The notes below the pieces were generated by a model. The model made no database searches and was not told the origin of the DNA. It saw only the letters and a program-made list of their open reading frames with translations. Below are positions 23,896 to 30,947 of a stretch of 36,116 nt of DNA, one piece after another. Numbering within the stretch: position 1 is the first letter of the stretch; every line of letters starts with the position of its first letter. Origin of the DNA: Lentisphaeria bacterium (lineage in GTDB: Bacteria; Verrucomicrobiota; Lentisphaeria; Victivallales; Victivallaceae); contig JABLYX010000050.1 of NCBI GenBank assembly GCA_018265615.1, positions 1-36,116 of the forward strand. The letters are read 5' to 3'. The translations under genes were made by a program, and so were the position numbers.

Positions 23896-23986
23896 GTTCG
23901 TTTCTGATTTTTCACCGCTTAAATTTTCTGTTGAAATTTTCCAGAGAATGTTCACACTATTGAGCCGATGCGGCCCCCCCTCCCCC

Positions 23987-24023
23987 GAAAACCGGCCAAC
24001 TTGAACCGGTGTAAAATGGCCGG
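23987..24023 (-). terminator. Intrinsic terminator of the zinc-ribbon gene
   Basis: CCGGCCA and TGGCCGG arms (7 bp, 18-base loop) are followed by TTTTC on the minus strand, starting 5 bp after the stop codon at 24028. Confidence 0.55.
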
Positions 24024-24027
24024 TGCA

Positions 24028-24192
24028 TTAAAGGAGAAAGGGCCGTTTTATGAAGAAGTCATTTTCATTGCCGATGAAGTATTGCCCGCAGTCGGAACAC
24101 TGCTTTAAATGCTCGTCCCGGCATTCCGGGCAGAGATGAAATTCCCCGCGGCTTTCGAGTTCTCCCGTCGTTCCGCAGATGTGACATTCCAT
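24028..24192 (-). CDS. Small zinc-ribbon protein
   Basis: A 54-residue protein with three CxxC pairs: CHIC at residues 3-6, CPEC and CSDC, as expected for a double zinc ribbon. The tail is hydrophobic and basic (FFIKRPFLL). The frame opens at 24225, but the ATG at 24192 has GGAGG 5 nt upstream and is chosen; earlier ATGs have no ribosome site. The function is unknown. It lies in the lower-GC islet and has its own terminator. It shares the theme of cysteine pairs with the exported protein at 24414 and the CpXC protein at 25051. Confidence 0.65.
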   Translation of the reverse strand: MECHICGTTGELESRGEFHLCPECRDEHLKQCSDCGQYFIGNENDFFIKRPFLL

Positions 24193-24349
24193 GACAGCCT
24201 CCATTGGTTGTTTTGTCACCAACACTCGGAGGACTTCAGCCGGAAACAGGGCAGTCCTTCTAAACTTCCATTCCTCAAGTCTGTCGCAGAACGTGGCCGG
24301 GCGCTTTATTCATACGTTTCACGGGAAAAAGTGAACGGCATCAGGGCAT

Positions 24350-24380
24350 AAAAAAGCCGTCCCCAAAAATCTGGAACGGC
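24350..24380 (-). terminator. Intrinsic terminator after the CxxCxGTG protein
   Basis: GCCGTTCC pairs with GGGACGGC around an A/T-rich loop, followed by TTTTTTAT on the minus strand, 34 bp after the gene at 24414. Confidence 0.8.
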
Positions 24381-24413
24381 CTGTTTAAAAAAAGTGAACG
24401 ATGATGCGAGGAC

Positions 24414-24641
24414 TTACATCCAGCCGGTTCCTCTGCACCGGGTGCAACTGTATTTCCCTTCTCCTTTCACTCCGCTTCCGGCTTTGCCGGTACCATTACA
24501 TGAAGAGCAGCTCACTTTGCGCTTTTCAGTCTTGTTCCGGTTGACGGTTTCCAGTTTGGCGGAACTGCTCACCGCAGTAGCGGCAAACGCGCCACCTCCG
24601 ACCAGCAGAACCGCAACGGTGACGATGCAGAGCTTCTTCAT
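24414..24641 (-). CDS. Small exported protein with two CxxCxGTG zinc-finger motifs
   Basis: A 75-residue protein with a signal peptide (MKKLCIVTVAVLLVGGGAFA) and, at the C-terminus, CSSCNGTGKAGSG and CTRCRGTG. The CxxCxGxG repeat is the zinc-binding motif of the DnaJ cysteine-rich domain, here standing alone and probably outside the cytoplasm. The frame opens at 24695; the ATG at 24641 with AAAGGA 9 nt upstream begins the signal peptide. The function is unknown. A terminator follows, and the upstream 98-residue ORF ends 84 bp away. Confidence 0.7.
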   Translation of the reverse strand: MKKLCIVTVAVLLVGGGAFAATAVSSSAKLETVNRNKTEKRKVSCSSCNGTGKAGSGVKGEGKYSCTRCRGTGWM

Positions 24642-24724
24642 TCCCGCAATCCTTTCGTTATGGGTTATTACTATACCCGACCTGCGCGGGTCCATCGTTA
24701 CTTTCGCGGATGATTCCTATTAAC

Positions 24725-25021
24725 TTAATGGCGGTCGGAGTCGGAGACCTGCTTTTCCATATCGTCGGCGACTTCCGCGAGTCTGATAGTCAAATCGTAA
24801 AATGTTTGTTCATCAACATGCTTGCTCCCGTTGGCCCGACGTAATTTATGAATGAGGTCTCCGCCTCTATTCTTCTCAACACCAGGACCGTATGCCGGAT
24901 AAACTGCTAACCTGCCGACATGCAGCATGATTTCCACACCGGCAAAAACTGCATTCTCGCCGCCGGGCACTCCTATCGTAGTTTGCGTGAAAATAACATC
25001 CACTTGTTTGACGTATCCCAA
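24725..25021 (-). CDS. Hypothetical protein, start uncertain
   Basis: A frame of 98 residues that I do not recognise. It has a beta-rich first half (VDVIFTQTTIGVPGGENAVFAGVEIML) and a helical, acidic tail. The annotated start is a TTG at 25021 with no clear ribosome site; the open frame continues upstream into the CpXC gene. It may therefore be the remains of a longer gene or may use a different start. It lies in the lower-GC islet and is 29 bp after the CpXC gene, so it may share its transcript. Confidence 0.45.
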   Translation of the reverse strand: MGYVKQVDVIFTQTTIGVPGGENAVFAGVEIMLHVGRLAVYPAYGPGVEKNRGGDLIHKLRRANGSKHVDEQTFYDLTIRLAEVADDMEKQVSDSDRH

Positions 25022-25050
25022 AGCAACAATTTGCGAGCGGCCATTCCCTG

Positions 25051-25671
25051 TTATGAGTACTGTAAATGCCCGATAAACTGACGGTCCACGTATAGATATT
25101 TTTGCGGGCGAACAGCGGTCATGGCTTGTATTCTCTGCTCGATATCGAGATAAGCATGATATGGAACGCCAAGGGCTTCTTGATACTCATCATTGTCATA
25201 CAGCCGCGAGAAAGCCAGTTGGTTATCCGACAGTTCCATAAAGTAAACCGAGGAAGTATCCGGATTCTGATTCACAATGACTGATTTTATGGCTTCAATG
25301 ACATAATCATCCAATCCCGTATCGAATATTCTGATTTTTTCTGTCAGCTCATCATACCCCACTACACTGCGCAACCTGTATTTCTGAAGAGTATAATTGG
25401 GCAAAAATTCCGCAAGATTGTTATTGCGAGCGGCATTTTCGTCCACGCAGACTTGCAGCATGTACTGCCTTGTCATATCGTGGTACAGGGGGCAGTAATG
25501 AACAATTGCCGAAAACCCGCAGTATCGGCACTGGAATTGGAATAAACTCATATCTAAAACTTTGTCTCGATATTCCGGTTCATGGGTCACGTTGATTGTC
25601 TGATGAATGGTGAACGCAGTTACCCGGCCACACTTTCGACAATCGAAATTTTCAGCATGTTGCATTGACAT
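25051..25671 (-). CDS. CpXC-domain protein
   Basis: A 206-residue protein whose first 75 residues match the CpXC domain pattern: CRKCG (11-15), a central VTHEPEYRDKVLDMSLFQFQ block, CRYCG, and HYCPLYHDM. The cysteine pairs probably bind zinc. The remaining 130 residues are helical and acidic, with no motif that I recognise. AAGGAG lies 11 nt before the ATG. The function of CpXC proteins is unknown. Base composition is clearly lower in GC than the chromosome outside the islet, which hints at acquisition. Confidence 0.75.
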   Translation of the reverse strand: MSMQHAENFDCRKCGRVTAFTIHQTINVTHEPEYRDKVLDMSLFQFQCRYCGFSAIVHYCPLYHDMTRQYMLQVCVDENAARNNNLAEFLPNYTLQKYRLRSVVGYDELTEKIRIFDTGLDDYVIEAIKSVIVNQNPDTSSVYFMELSDNQLAFSRLYDNDEYQEALGVPYHAYLDIEQRIQAMTAVRPQKYLYVDRQFIGHLQYS

Positions 25672-25706
25672 AATGAGAACTCTCCTTCTGATTATCTTCA
25701 GTTATT

Positions 25707-26864
25707 TTATCGCACACGGCGAGGAGGTGGGGGCGGGGGCGTCTGAGACATTGCCTCCGGGCAGCGTGGTAAAGCGTCAAAACCGTATTTTATCCTTTCC
25801 GCAGGAGGAATGACGGTCGGCAAAATGGAAGAGTTGGAAGTTTCCTTTTCCATCTCGGCCAGTTTAACCAAGAGCCATGGTGAAAATGAAATTTCTTTGC
25901 TGTTGGCTTCAATAATATCGTTTATTTGTTTTTTGACCTGAACTTCGACTTCCGGCAACACTCTGACCATTTCCAGATAATCTGCTTTGTTTTTGTCCAA
26001 GGCGCGTTTTGTTTCCTGGATATTCTTAGAAAGAGCCGTACGCTCCTGAAAGGAGAGGCTCTGACTGTTTTCCCTCTGCTTTTCATAGTGCTGCAACCTG
26101 GACAGGCACAAACGTCTTTGTTGCCTCACCACGGTGTATTCTTTGATGAAGCAGGGGTAGATGGCAAAACGTTCGTTGCCGTTGCCGAAATCGGCGTAAA
26201 ATATAATCGGCTCACGCAAAGCGCCTTTGTTGAATTCCTCGGAAAGATTCTTTTGCTCCGCCCTGATTTTATTGCTCAGGTAAAGCATGGCATCTCTCAT
26301 GCTGAGATAGTAGACTTCTCCCGAGTGCGTAATCGGCAAATATCCGCAATCATCATTTATGACGGGATACAGGCGGCGTTCCAATTCCTGCAGATTTGCG
26401 TAATCGTTCCGTTTGGCTGTCTCCAGAGTTTCCGGCGAAATGCCCTGCTGTTTCTGCAATGCGGTATATTCCGACAACGTGCCCCGCTGCACGGCATAAA
26501 TAAGTCGAAGAATCTCTTCCCGGTTCTTTCTGGCTTCGGTTCGCATTGACGAAAGAAGTTCACCGTCTTTTGCCGCTCGTCTCCTGATTGCTCCAAAAGT
26601 ATTGTATAGCGCGGCATCCTGGATTCTCTTTTTTACTTCATCGGTCGTCGAGGCATAACTTTTTCGGAGAACTTCTTCATTGGCTTCGCGAAGTGTCCTT
26701 GCCTTTTCCACTTTATGTTTTTGAGATATGAAAAGTTCATCCAGCTCCTTCTGTACGAATACCGGCTTCAAAAGCGAAGAACCGCCGCCTTGCGTTTCCG
26801 CTGAAAACAGCGGGAGGCTGTTTCCGAGAATAACGGCACAACAGATCAGACGTAACGTATTCAT
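25707..26864 (-). CDS. Exported coiled-coil protein of unknown function
   Basis: A 385-residue protein with a signal peptide (MNTLRLICCAVILGNSLPLFSA) and long charged helical stretches at about 35-165 and 265-330 that should form coiled coils. It ends in a proline run followed by RRVR. No known domain is visible. AGGAG lies 5 nt before the ATG, and the preceding 76-residue frame ends 8 nt upstream, so the two may be co-transcribed. It has the same lower GC and different codon choice as the islet. It is probably periplasmic or surface-located; its role cannot be inferred. Confidence 0.65.
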   Translation of the reverse strand: MNTLRLICCAVILGNSLPLFSAETQGGGSSLLKPVFVQKELDELFISQKHKVEKARTLREANEEVLRKSYASTTDEVKKRIQDAALYNTFGAIRRRAAKDGELLSSMRTEARKNREEILRLIYAVQRGTLSEYTALQKQQGISPETLETAKRNDYANLQELERRLYPVINDDCGYLPITHSGEVYYLSMRDAMLYLSNKIRAEQKNLSEEFNKGALREPIIFYADFGNGNERFAIYPCFIKEYTVVRQQRRLCLSRLQHYEKQRENSQSLSFQERTALSKNIQETKRALDKNKADYLEMVRVLPEVEVQVKKQINDIIEANSKEISFSPWLLVKLAEMEKETSNSSILPTVIPPAERIKYGFDALPRCPEAMSQTPPPPPPRRVR

Positions 26865-26872
26865 GGCGACTC

Positions 26873-27103
26873 CTATTCCAGCAATCCGGCTTCATGAAAT
26901 TGCGTGTAAAATTTATCTACGGCCCCAAAGAAGTTCTCCATCTGTTCTACGGCTTCTTCAGCGGTCATCGTCTGCCGAAAAGGGACCATCCATATCGCCG
27001 GAGCCCGGAAAAGTTTACGCCAGATTTCATTGGCGCGAATTTCCCGGTGATGAACCAACGCCGTCCTCAGCACATAATAAGAAAATGTGCTGAACAAACT
27101 CAT
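26873..27103 (-). CDS. Hypothetical 76-residue protein or gene fragment
   Basis: The last 76 codons of a longer open frame that runs back through the integrase remnant and the tRNA. The segment from the ATG at 27103 (MSLFSTFSYYVLRTALVHHR) to the stop looks protein-like and ends 8 nt before the next gene. No ribosome site precedes the ATG. It may be a short gene, or the surviving 3' end of a gene fused to the decayed integrase by deletion. I do not recognise it. Confidence 0.35.
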   Translation of the reverse strand: MSLFSTFSYYVLRTALVHHREIRANEIWRKLFRAPAIWMVPFRQTMTAEEAVEQMENFFGAVDKFYTQFHEAGLLE

Positions 27104-27335
27104 GCAGACGGCGTTGACTGAGCTGTCCGGCCTTTGTCCGAGCCGATGTGCTCTCCCCGGTTCAATTCGAGAAGTTCCGCGCCGGCCTCGGCCTGAATCC
27201 GGGAACGAAGAGTTGCGATATTTTCTTCCAACGCCGGTCCGAAGGGACACTTTGATTTCGAGTTTCTTTCGGGAAGGCGTAGCGGAAGTAGTGAATGCCG
27301 CTGCGGTTGATGAGATGACAAGCCGAGAGCTCCAT
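27104..27335 (-). pseudogene. Decayed tyrosine recombinase (integrase) N-terminus
   Basis: An ATG at 27335 with GGAG 8-9 nt upstream begins MELSACHLINRSGIHYFRYA then FPKETR, which resembles the N-terminal segment of phage-type integrases (pattern ...R.G.YYFR..vPk..R). The expected continuation appears in other frames: KLEIKVSLRTG in the second frame and ALEENIATLRSRIQAEAG in the third. The original frame stops soon after. I read this as an integrase gene broken by at least two frameshifts, with the catalytic domain lost. It begins 104 bp beyond the 3' end of a tRNA gene in the same orientation, the usual position for an integrase. The match rests on short segments. Confidence 0.45.
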
Positions 27336-27348
27336 GTCATTTTCTCCG

Positions 27349-27371
27349 TTTGTGGCCCAATTTGTGGCTCA
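27349..27371. repeat. Pair of direct repeats beside the integrase remnant
   Basis: TTTGTGGCCCA (27349-27359) and TTTGTGGCTCA (27361-27371) are direct repeats 12 bp apart, just upstream of the integrase start. Short iterons here could be integrase arm-binding sites. Confidence 0.35.
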
Positions 27372-27378
27372 CAGCGGG

Positions 27379-27406
27379 AAAAAAACGACAAAAGCACCAT
27401 TTTGTC
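27379..27406 (-). terminator. Intrinsic terminator of the right tRNA-Pro
   Basis: GACAAAA and TTTTGTC form a perfect 7-bp stem with a six-base loop, followed by G and seven T residues on the minus strand. Confidence 0.85.
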
Positions 27407-27438
27407 AGATCTTGAAAACGAGGGAGTTAAAAAGAAAA

Positions 27439-27516
27439 TGGTCGGGGTGAGAGGATTTGAACCTCCGGCCTCTGCGTCCCGAACGCAGCGCTCTAGCCAG
27501 ACTGAGCCACACCCCG
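27439..27516 (-). tRNA. tRNA-Pro (anticodon CGG), right copy
   Basis: The 78-bp sequence, including the encoded CCA, is identical to the copy at 15412-15489, with the same anticodon CGG in loop TTCGGGA. It has a different flanking sequence, its own promoter and its own terminator. The decayed integrase begins downstream of its 3' end. Confidence 0.95.
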
Positions 27517-27529
27517 TGCAATGCTTTTT

Positions 27530-27558
27530 AATATAAACCGGCATCTTGTGAAATACAA
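27530..27558 (-). promoter_or_regulatory. Promoter of the right tRNA-Pro
   Basis: TTGTAT (27553-27558) and TATATT (27530-27535) are 17 bp apart, with the same geometry as the promoter of the left copy. A 9-bp inverted repeat (27539-27547 with 27565-27573) overlaps the region; its role is unclear. Confidence 0.7.
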
Positions 27559-27621
27559 GCTCAAAAGATGCCGATTTTCAACAAATTTCCGCGGATTTCT
27601 TCTCCTCGGACAGGAAAGCCG

Positions 27622-28221
27622 TCAATCCTCTTTCTTGAGGGAAATCACGACTTTTTTGTAGGCACCTTCACCGATCGACTCGGTCGTCAGCTCCGGATCC
27701 TCTTTCAGCGTCACATGGATGATGCGGCGGTCATGCGCGTTCATCTCCGGCAGCGTCACCGACTCGCCCCAGCGCTTGACCTCTTTCGCGGCGTCAAGCG
27801 CCTGCAGCTCAAGCTGATCCTTCGTATTCTCGCGCTCTTCCGTGCGGGGACGCCGATCACGGCGCTCCCGCTGCGGACGTTCGCGGCGCTCTTCGCCCTC
27901 CTCCGAACGCCCCTCTTCCCCGTCGGACTCGGGGCGCGCACTGCGCTCGCCGCGGGCATAGCCGTCAATGTCGAGCATAATATGAGGACACTCTTCATCG
28001 TCCTTGAACATGATACGGTTCAGCAGAAGCTGGAGGCTCTCGAGCGTCTGGCCCTTGCGGCCGATAATCCGCCCTGCGTCATCCGAACTGATCTTCACCC
28101 CGATACGGGTTCCCTTTTCCTCAACCCGGAGAGACGCCGACAACCCGAGGTAATCGAACATCGTGGTGAGGGTCTTGACAATCTTAGCTTTCTGCTCTTC
28201 GAATTTAACGTTTTCCGACAT
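27622..28221 (-). CDS. jag: Jag/KhpB-like RNA-binding protein (KH and R3H domains)
   Basis: A 199-residue cytoplasmic RNA-binding protein. A KH domain with the GxxG loop (GRIIGRKGQTLESLQLL) lies near residues 48-70. A C-terminal R3H domain shows NAHDRRIIHVTL. Between them is a highly charged Arg/Glu-rich linker (about 90-135), longer than usual. The N-terminal Jag domain is reduced. In other bacteria Jag/KhpB works with KhpA and is coupled to yidC. Here it starts 32 bp after yidC in the conserved rpmH-rnpA-yidD-yidC-jag order. GGGAAGA precedes the ATG. Confidence 0.92.
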   Translation of the reverse strand: MSENVKFEEQKAKIVKTLTTMFDYLGLSASLRVEEKGTRIGVKISSDDAGRIIGRKGQTLESLQLLLNRIMFKDDEECPHIMLDIDGYARGERSARPESDGEEGRSEEGEERRERPQRERRDRRPRTEERENTKDQLELQALDAAKEVKRWGESVTLPEMNAHDRRIIHVTLKEDPELTTESIGEGAYKKVVISLKKED

Positions 28222-28253
28222 GGTTCATCTTCCCTTTTTTTAAGGCTGGCGGG

Positions 28254-29894
28254 CTACTTTCCGGATACTCCGGCCGGTTTCGCCTCATGATCGTTGTAAT
28301 GGCGCCGCTGCAAGCGCATCTGAATAATACTGAAGAAGTTGCTGACGCTCCAGTAGAGAGTCAGGCCCGACGGCAGATCATACAGGAACAGGAGCATGAT
28401 GACCGGCATCATCAGCATCATCTTCTTCTGCATCGGATCGATCGACATCGGGGTCATGTGCTGCTGAACAACCATCAGCCCGGTCATGATGAGAACCAAC
28501 GGGTTGATCGGCAGATTGAAGAAATAGAGCGGAATCGTCAGGACCGTGTCGGCCGCCGCGAGATCCTTCGCCCAGAGAAACGGAACCTGTCTGAGTTCCA
28601 CCGCACCGTCCAACGTCGCGTACAACGCGAAGAACACCGGAATCTGCAGGAGGATCGGAAGGCAGCCGCCGAACGGATTGACCCCCTCCGCACGCTGCAG
28701 TTCCTGCATCTTCGCATACTGGAGCTGCGCATTGTCCTTGTACTTTTCGCGGATCTCCTTCATCTTCGGCTGGAGCGCCTGCATCTTCCGCATCGAGGCG
28801 TTCGCCTTCGCCGTGATCGGGTAGAAAAGGATCCGCACCATCAGCGTCAGGATGATGATCGAGACGCCGTAAGAGCCGACGACGCCGTGCAGGGCGACCA
28901 GCACCCACAGCAGCAGCCGGGCGAGATAGTCGAGCGGCCCCCACGCCAGATGCATCATCCGCGCGGTCGAACCGTCGAATTTCTTCAGCAACGAAATGAC
29001 TTTCGGCCCGTAGTAGGCGCGGAAGTCGTAGCTTTTCATCTCATTTGCCGCGAGCTGGAAGTTCGGATACTGCGCCCCTACCTCGGCAATGACGTTTTTC
29101 TCCTTGAGTCCGCAATACCAGAAACGGTTCTGATAGAGAACGAACGGCTGCTCCGCCGTCAGAATCGTGCTGAAATATTTGTTGCCGATCCCGGCCCAGA
29201 CGACCGACGGAGGCGGAACGAGGAAGAAATCCGGGTTCTCCTCTTTGAGGCCGGCCTTGATGTCCATGTACTTGCCGTTCGCGGTCAGCAGGTCCATGCG
29301 GTGAGACGGAATGCGCACCGCATCGCCGGAGTACATCGCCCAGGGCGCCAGATCGCCGCCGTTGACCGTCAGAGCCGGAAAAAGCAGCGGCCTGTCGGCC
29401 AGGTTCCGGAACGAAACGCGGCAGTGAATCTGATAATCTCCGGCAAGCTTCCACTCCTGCGTCAGGAGGAACTCTTCCCCGCCCGCGGCGCGCATGCGGC
29501 GCGTCAACGTGTAGGTTCCCGCCGCTTCGTCGACCCGGTCGGCCTCGATTTTCACGAGCTCCCATTTCGAAGTGCGGTCGAACACCGAAAATGCGCCGAC
29601 TCCGGTCAACCCCTGATAGAGATCGATCGGATACTGCTTCGTCGCATCGAGGTATTTCGGGAAAGAGATACGGTTGATCTTGCCCTCTTCGGGCTTGAAC
29701 GTCAGGGTCATCTGGCCGTTTTTCAGGACCCGGAACGGCTCCTGCGGTTTGTTTTCCGCCGCCCAGACGGCGATCGACACATCTTTTTCCTGGTCGGGAG
29801 GAATCAGGCCGAAGGAGCGGGCAAGCGGCCGGCCGGCAATCAGAATCACCGCGCAGATGACGATGAAAACTAACGTATCTTTATCAAATTTCAC
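28254..29894 (-). CDS. yidC: Membrane protein insertase YidC
   Basis: A 546-residue inner-membrane insertase of the Gram-negative type. It has an N-terminal membrane anchor (VFIVICAVILIAG), a large periplasmic beta-sandwich domain (about 50-310) and the conserved five-helix core: MQALQPKMKEIREKYK, GCLPILLQIPVFFALY, and LPSGLTLYWSVSNFFSIIQ. It inserts proteins into the membrane with or without the Sec translocon. The start codon is GTG at 29894 with CAGG about 9 nt upstream. It lies in the rpmH-rnpA-yidD-yidC-jag order. It is the housekeeping counterpart of the YidC-like domain in the AEP operon. Confidence 0.97.
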   Translation of the reverse strand: MKFDKDTLVFIVICAVILIAGRPLARSFGLIPPDQEKDVSIAVWAAENKPQEPFRVLKNGQMTLTFKPEEGKINRISFPKYLDATKQYPIDLYQGLTGVGAFSVFDRTSKWELVKIEADRVDEAAGTYTLTRRMRAAGGEEFLLTQEWKLAGDYQIHCRVSFRNLADRPLLFPALTVNGGDLAPWAMYSGDAVRIPSHRMDLLTANGKYMDIKAGLKEENPDFFLVPPPSVVWAGIGNKYFSTILTAEQPFVLYQNRFWYCGLKEKNVIAEVGAQYPNFQLAANEMKSYDFRAYYGPKVISLLKKFDGSTARMMHLAWGPLDYLARLLLWVLVALHGVVGSYGVSIIILTLMVRILFYPITAKANASMRKMQALQPKMKEIREKYKDNAQLQYAKMQELQRAEGVNPFGGCLPILLQIPVFFALYATLDGAVELRQVPFLWAKDLAAADTVLTIPLYFFNLPINPLVLIMTGLMVVQQHMTPMSIDPMQKKMMLMMPVIMLLFLYDLPSGLTLYWSVSNFFSIIQMRLQRRHYNDHEAKPAGVSGK

Positions 29895-29962
29895 TGTTGT
29901 AAACCTGTCTCAGTATTGGGAAAATAATGATTCCGGCCGCACAACCGCATCCATCCCGGTTT

Positions 29963-30190
29963 TCAACGGGCGGCGGGGGGCTTCGAACGGGGCGGCACCG
30001 GGTCCCAGCCGCCCTTGCAGTACGGCTGACAGCGCAGAAGCCGCCAGGCAGCCAGACGACTCCCCCGCCAGAAACCATGAACCCGCAGCGCCTCAACGGC
30101 GTAGCGGGAGCAGCTCGGTTCAAACCGGCAGCAATTCGGCAGGAGCGGAGAAATCGTCCACTGATAAACCCTGATCAATGCAATCAACAC
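29963..30190 (-). CDS. yidD: Membrane protein insertion efficiency factor YidD
   Basis: A small protein of about 75 residues with the YidD pattern: LIRVYQWTISPLLPNCCRFEPSCS, YAVEALRVHGFWRG and RLLRCQPYCKGGWDPVP. It is thought to help YidC and is membrane-associated. The frame is open to 30427, which would add about 79 residues overlapping rnpA out of frame; family length favours a start at the GTG at 30190, which overlaps the rnpA stop. TTG at 30187 or 30178 is possible. It sits between rnpA and yidC as in most bacteria. Confidence 0.88.
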   Translation of the reverse strand: MLIALIRVYQWTISPLLPNCCRFEPSCSRYAVEALRVHGFWRGSRLAAWRLLRCQPYCKGGWDPVPPRSKPPAAR

Positions 30191-30561
30191 TCGGGCGGCG
30201 AATCCGCAACTTCCTGCGGAAGCAGCCCTGCCTTCGCCAGCAGCCCGGCCAGTTCCCGGGTCACCTGCTGCCGCACGGCATTCTCCATCTGACGGCGCGG
30301 AATCAGCAACAGATGGCGGACCTCCATCCGGCCCCGGAGCAACCGGAAACTCTCCCACAGAAGGCGACGCGCCCGGTTGCGCTTCACAGCAAGGAGGCTG
30401 TATTTCTTTCCGCATATCACCCCGCACCGCAGACGGTCGTCGGGCGCAGGGGCGTATACGGCCAGCATTTTCGAACCGACCAGCTTGGTTCCGTTCTGCC
30501 GGATCTGATCGAATTCGGACTTGAATCGGATCTTATCCGTTTTGCAAAGCGTTCGTTTCAC
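30184..30561 (-). CDS. rnpA: Ribonuclease P protein component
   Basis: A 125-residue basic protein with the RnpA signature VKRNRARRLLWESFR and an N-terminal KTDKIRFKSEFDQI block. It is the protein subunit of RNase P, which matures tRNA 5' ends. The start appears to be GTG at 30561, without a clear ribosome site, 59 bp after rpmH. Its 3' end overlaps the yidD start, as often seen in this conserved block. Confidence 0.95.
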   Translation of the reverse strand: MKRTLCKTDKIRFKSEFDQIRQNGTKLVGSKMLAVYAPAPDDRLRCGVICGKKYSLLAVKRNRARRLLWESFRLLRGRMEVRHLLLIPRRQMENAVRQQVTRELAGLLAKAGLLPQEVADSPPEC

Positions 30562-30620
30562 TGTGACGATTCTGACGCAGGCCCGGCGGCGCGCCCCGCC
30601 GAACCCGAAAGGATTGATAA

Positions 30621-30755
30621 TTAAGCAGTCAGACGGGCACGGCCCTTCTGGCGGCGGCGCTTGACGACCAGACGGCCGGCCTTGGTCGCCATACGGGCGA
30701 AGAAGCCGATCCGACGCTTGCGACGACGATTCGAGGGCTGAAATGTTCTTTTCAT
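30621..30755 (-). CDS. rpmH: 50S ribosomal protein L34
   Basis: A 44-residue, very basic protein beginning MKRTFQPSNRRRKRRIGFFA, the typical L34 sequence, and ending RARLTA. AAGGAAAGA lies upstream of the ATG. It is the first gene of the rpmH-rnpA-yidD-yidC-jag block. dnaA, which often lies divergent to rpmH, is absent; an unrelated exported-protein gene with its own terminator occupies that position. Confidence 0.97.
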   Translation of the reverse strand: MKRTFQPSNRRRKRRIGFFARMATKAGRLVVKRRRQKGRARLTA

Positions 30756-30890
30756 GTTCTCTTTCCTTCTATTCTGAAATTGATGTAGTCACAACACAAT
30801 TGTCCAAATACAGAAAATATAAAATACATCCATTCCCGGTTTAGTCAAGCCCCAAACTGCGGAAACGGCAAAACTTTCCCGGCATTCCTC

Positions 30891-30929
30891 AAAAAAAACG
30901 GGCAAAAACGGCCGATCCGCTTCTGCCCG
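30891..30929 (-). terminator. Intrinsic terminator of the SH3-like protein gene
   Basis: A long stem (CGGGCA/TGCCCG extended by AAGCGG/CCGTTT) is followed by eight T residues on the minus strand, 19 bp after the stop codon at 30948. It separates this gene from rpmH. Confidence 0.85.
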
Positions 30930-30947
30930 CATCCCACGAAATCCACG

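Larger units (their letters stand above)
15410..27516. other. 12-kb segment bounded by direct repeats of tRNA-Pro(CGG)
   Basis: The two tRNA genes at 15412-15489 and 27439-27516 are identical and in the same orientation. Between them lie the AEP operon, a lower-GC islet and a decayed integrase next to the right copy. This suggests a genomic island. Each tRNA has its own promoter and terminator, so simple integration into a tRNA 3' end does not fully explain it. Confidence 0.4.

Noticed and set aside
26873..27544. A continuous 223-codon minus-strand frame running through the right tRNA-Pro
   Set aside because: Its first part is the tRNA gene, and the middle is an integrase remnant read in the wrong frame. 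Only the last 76 codons might be coding.
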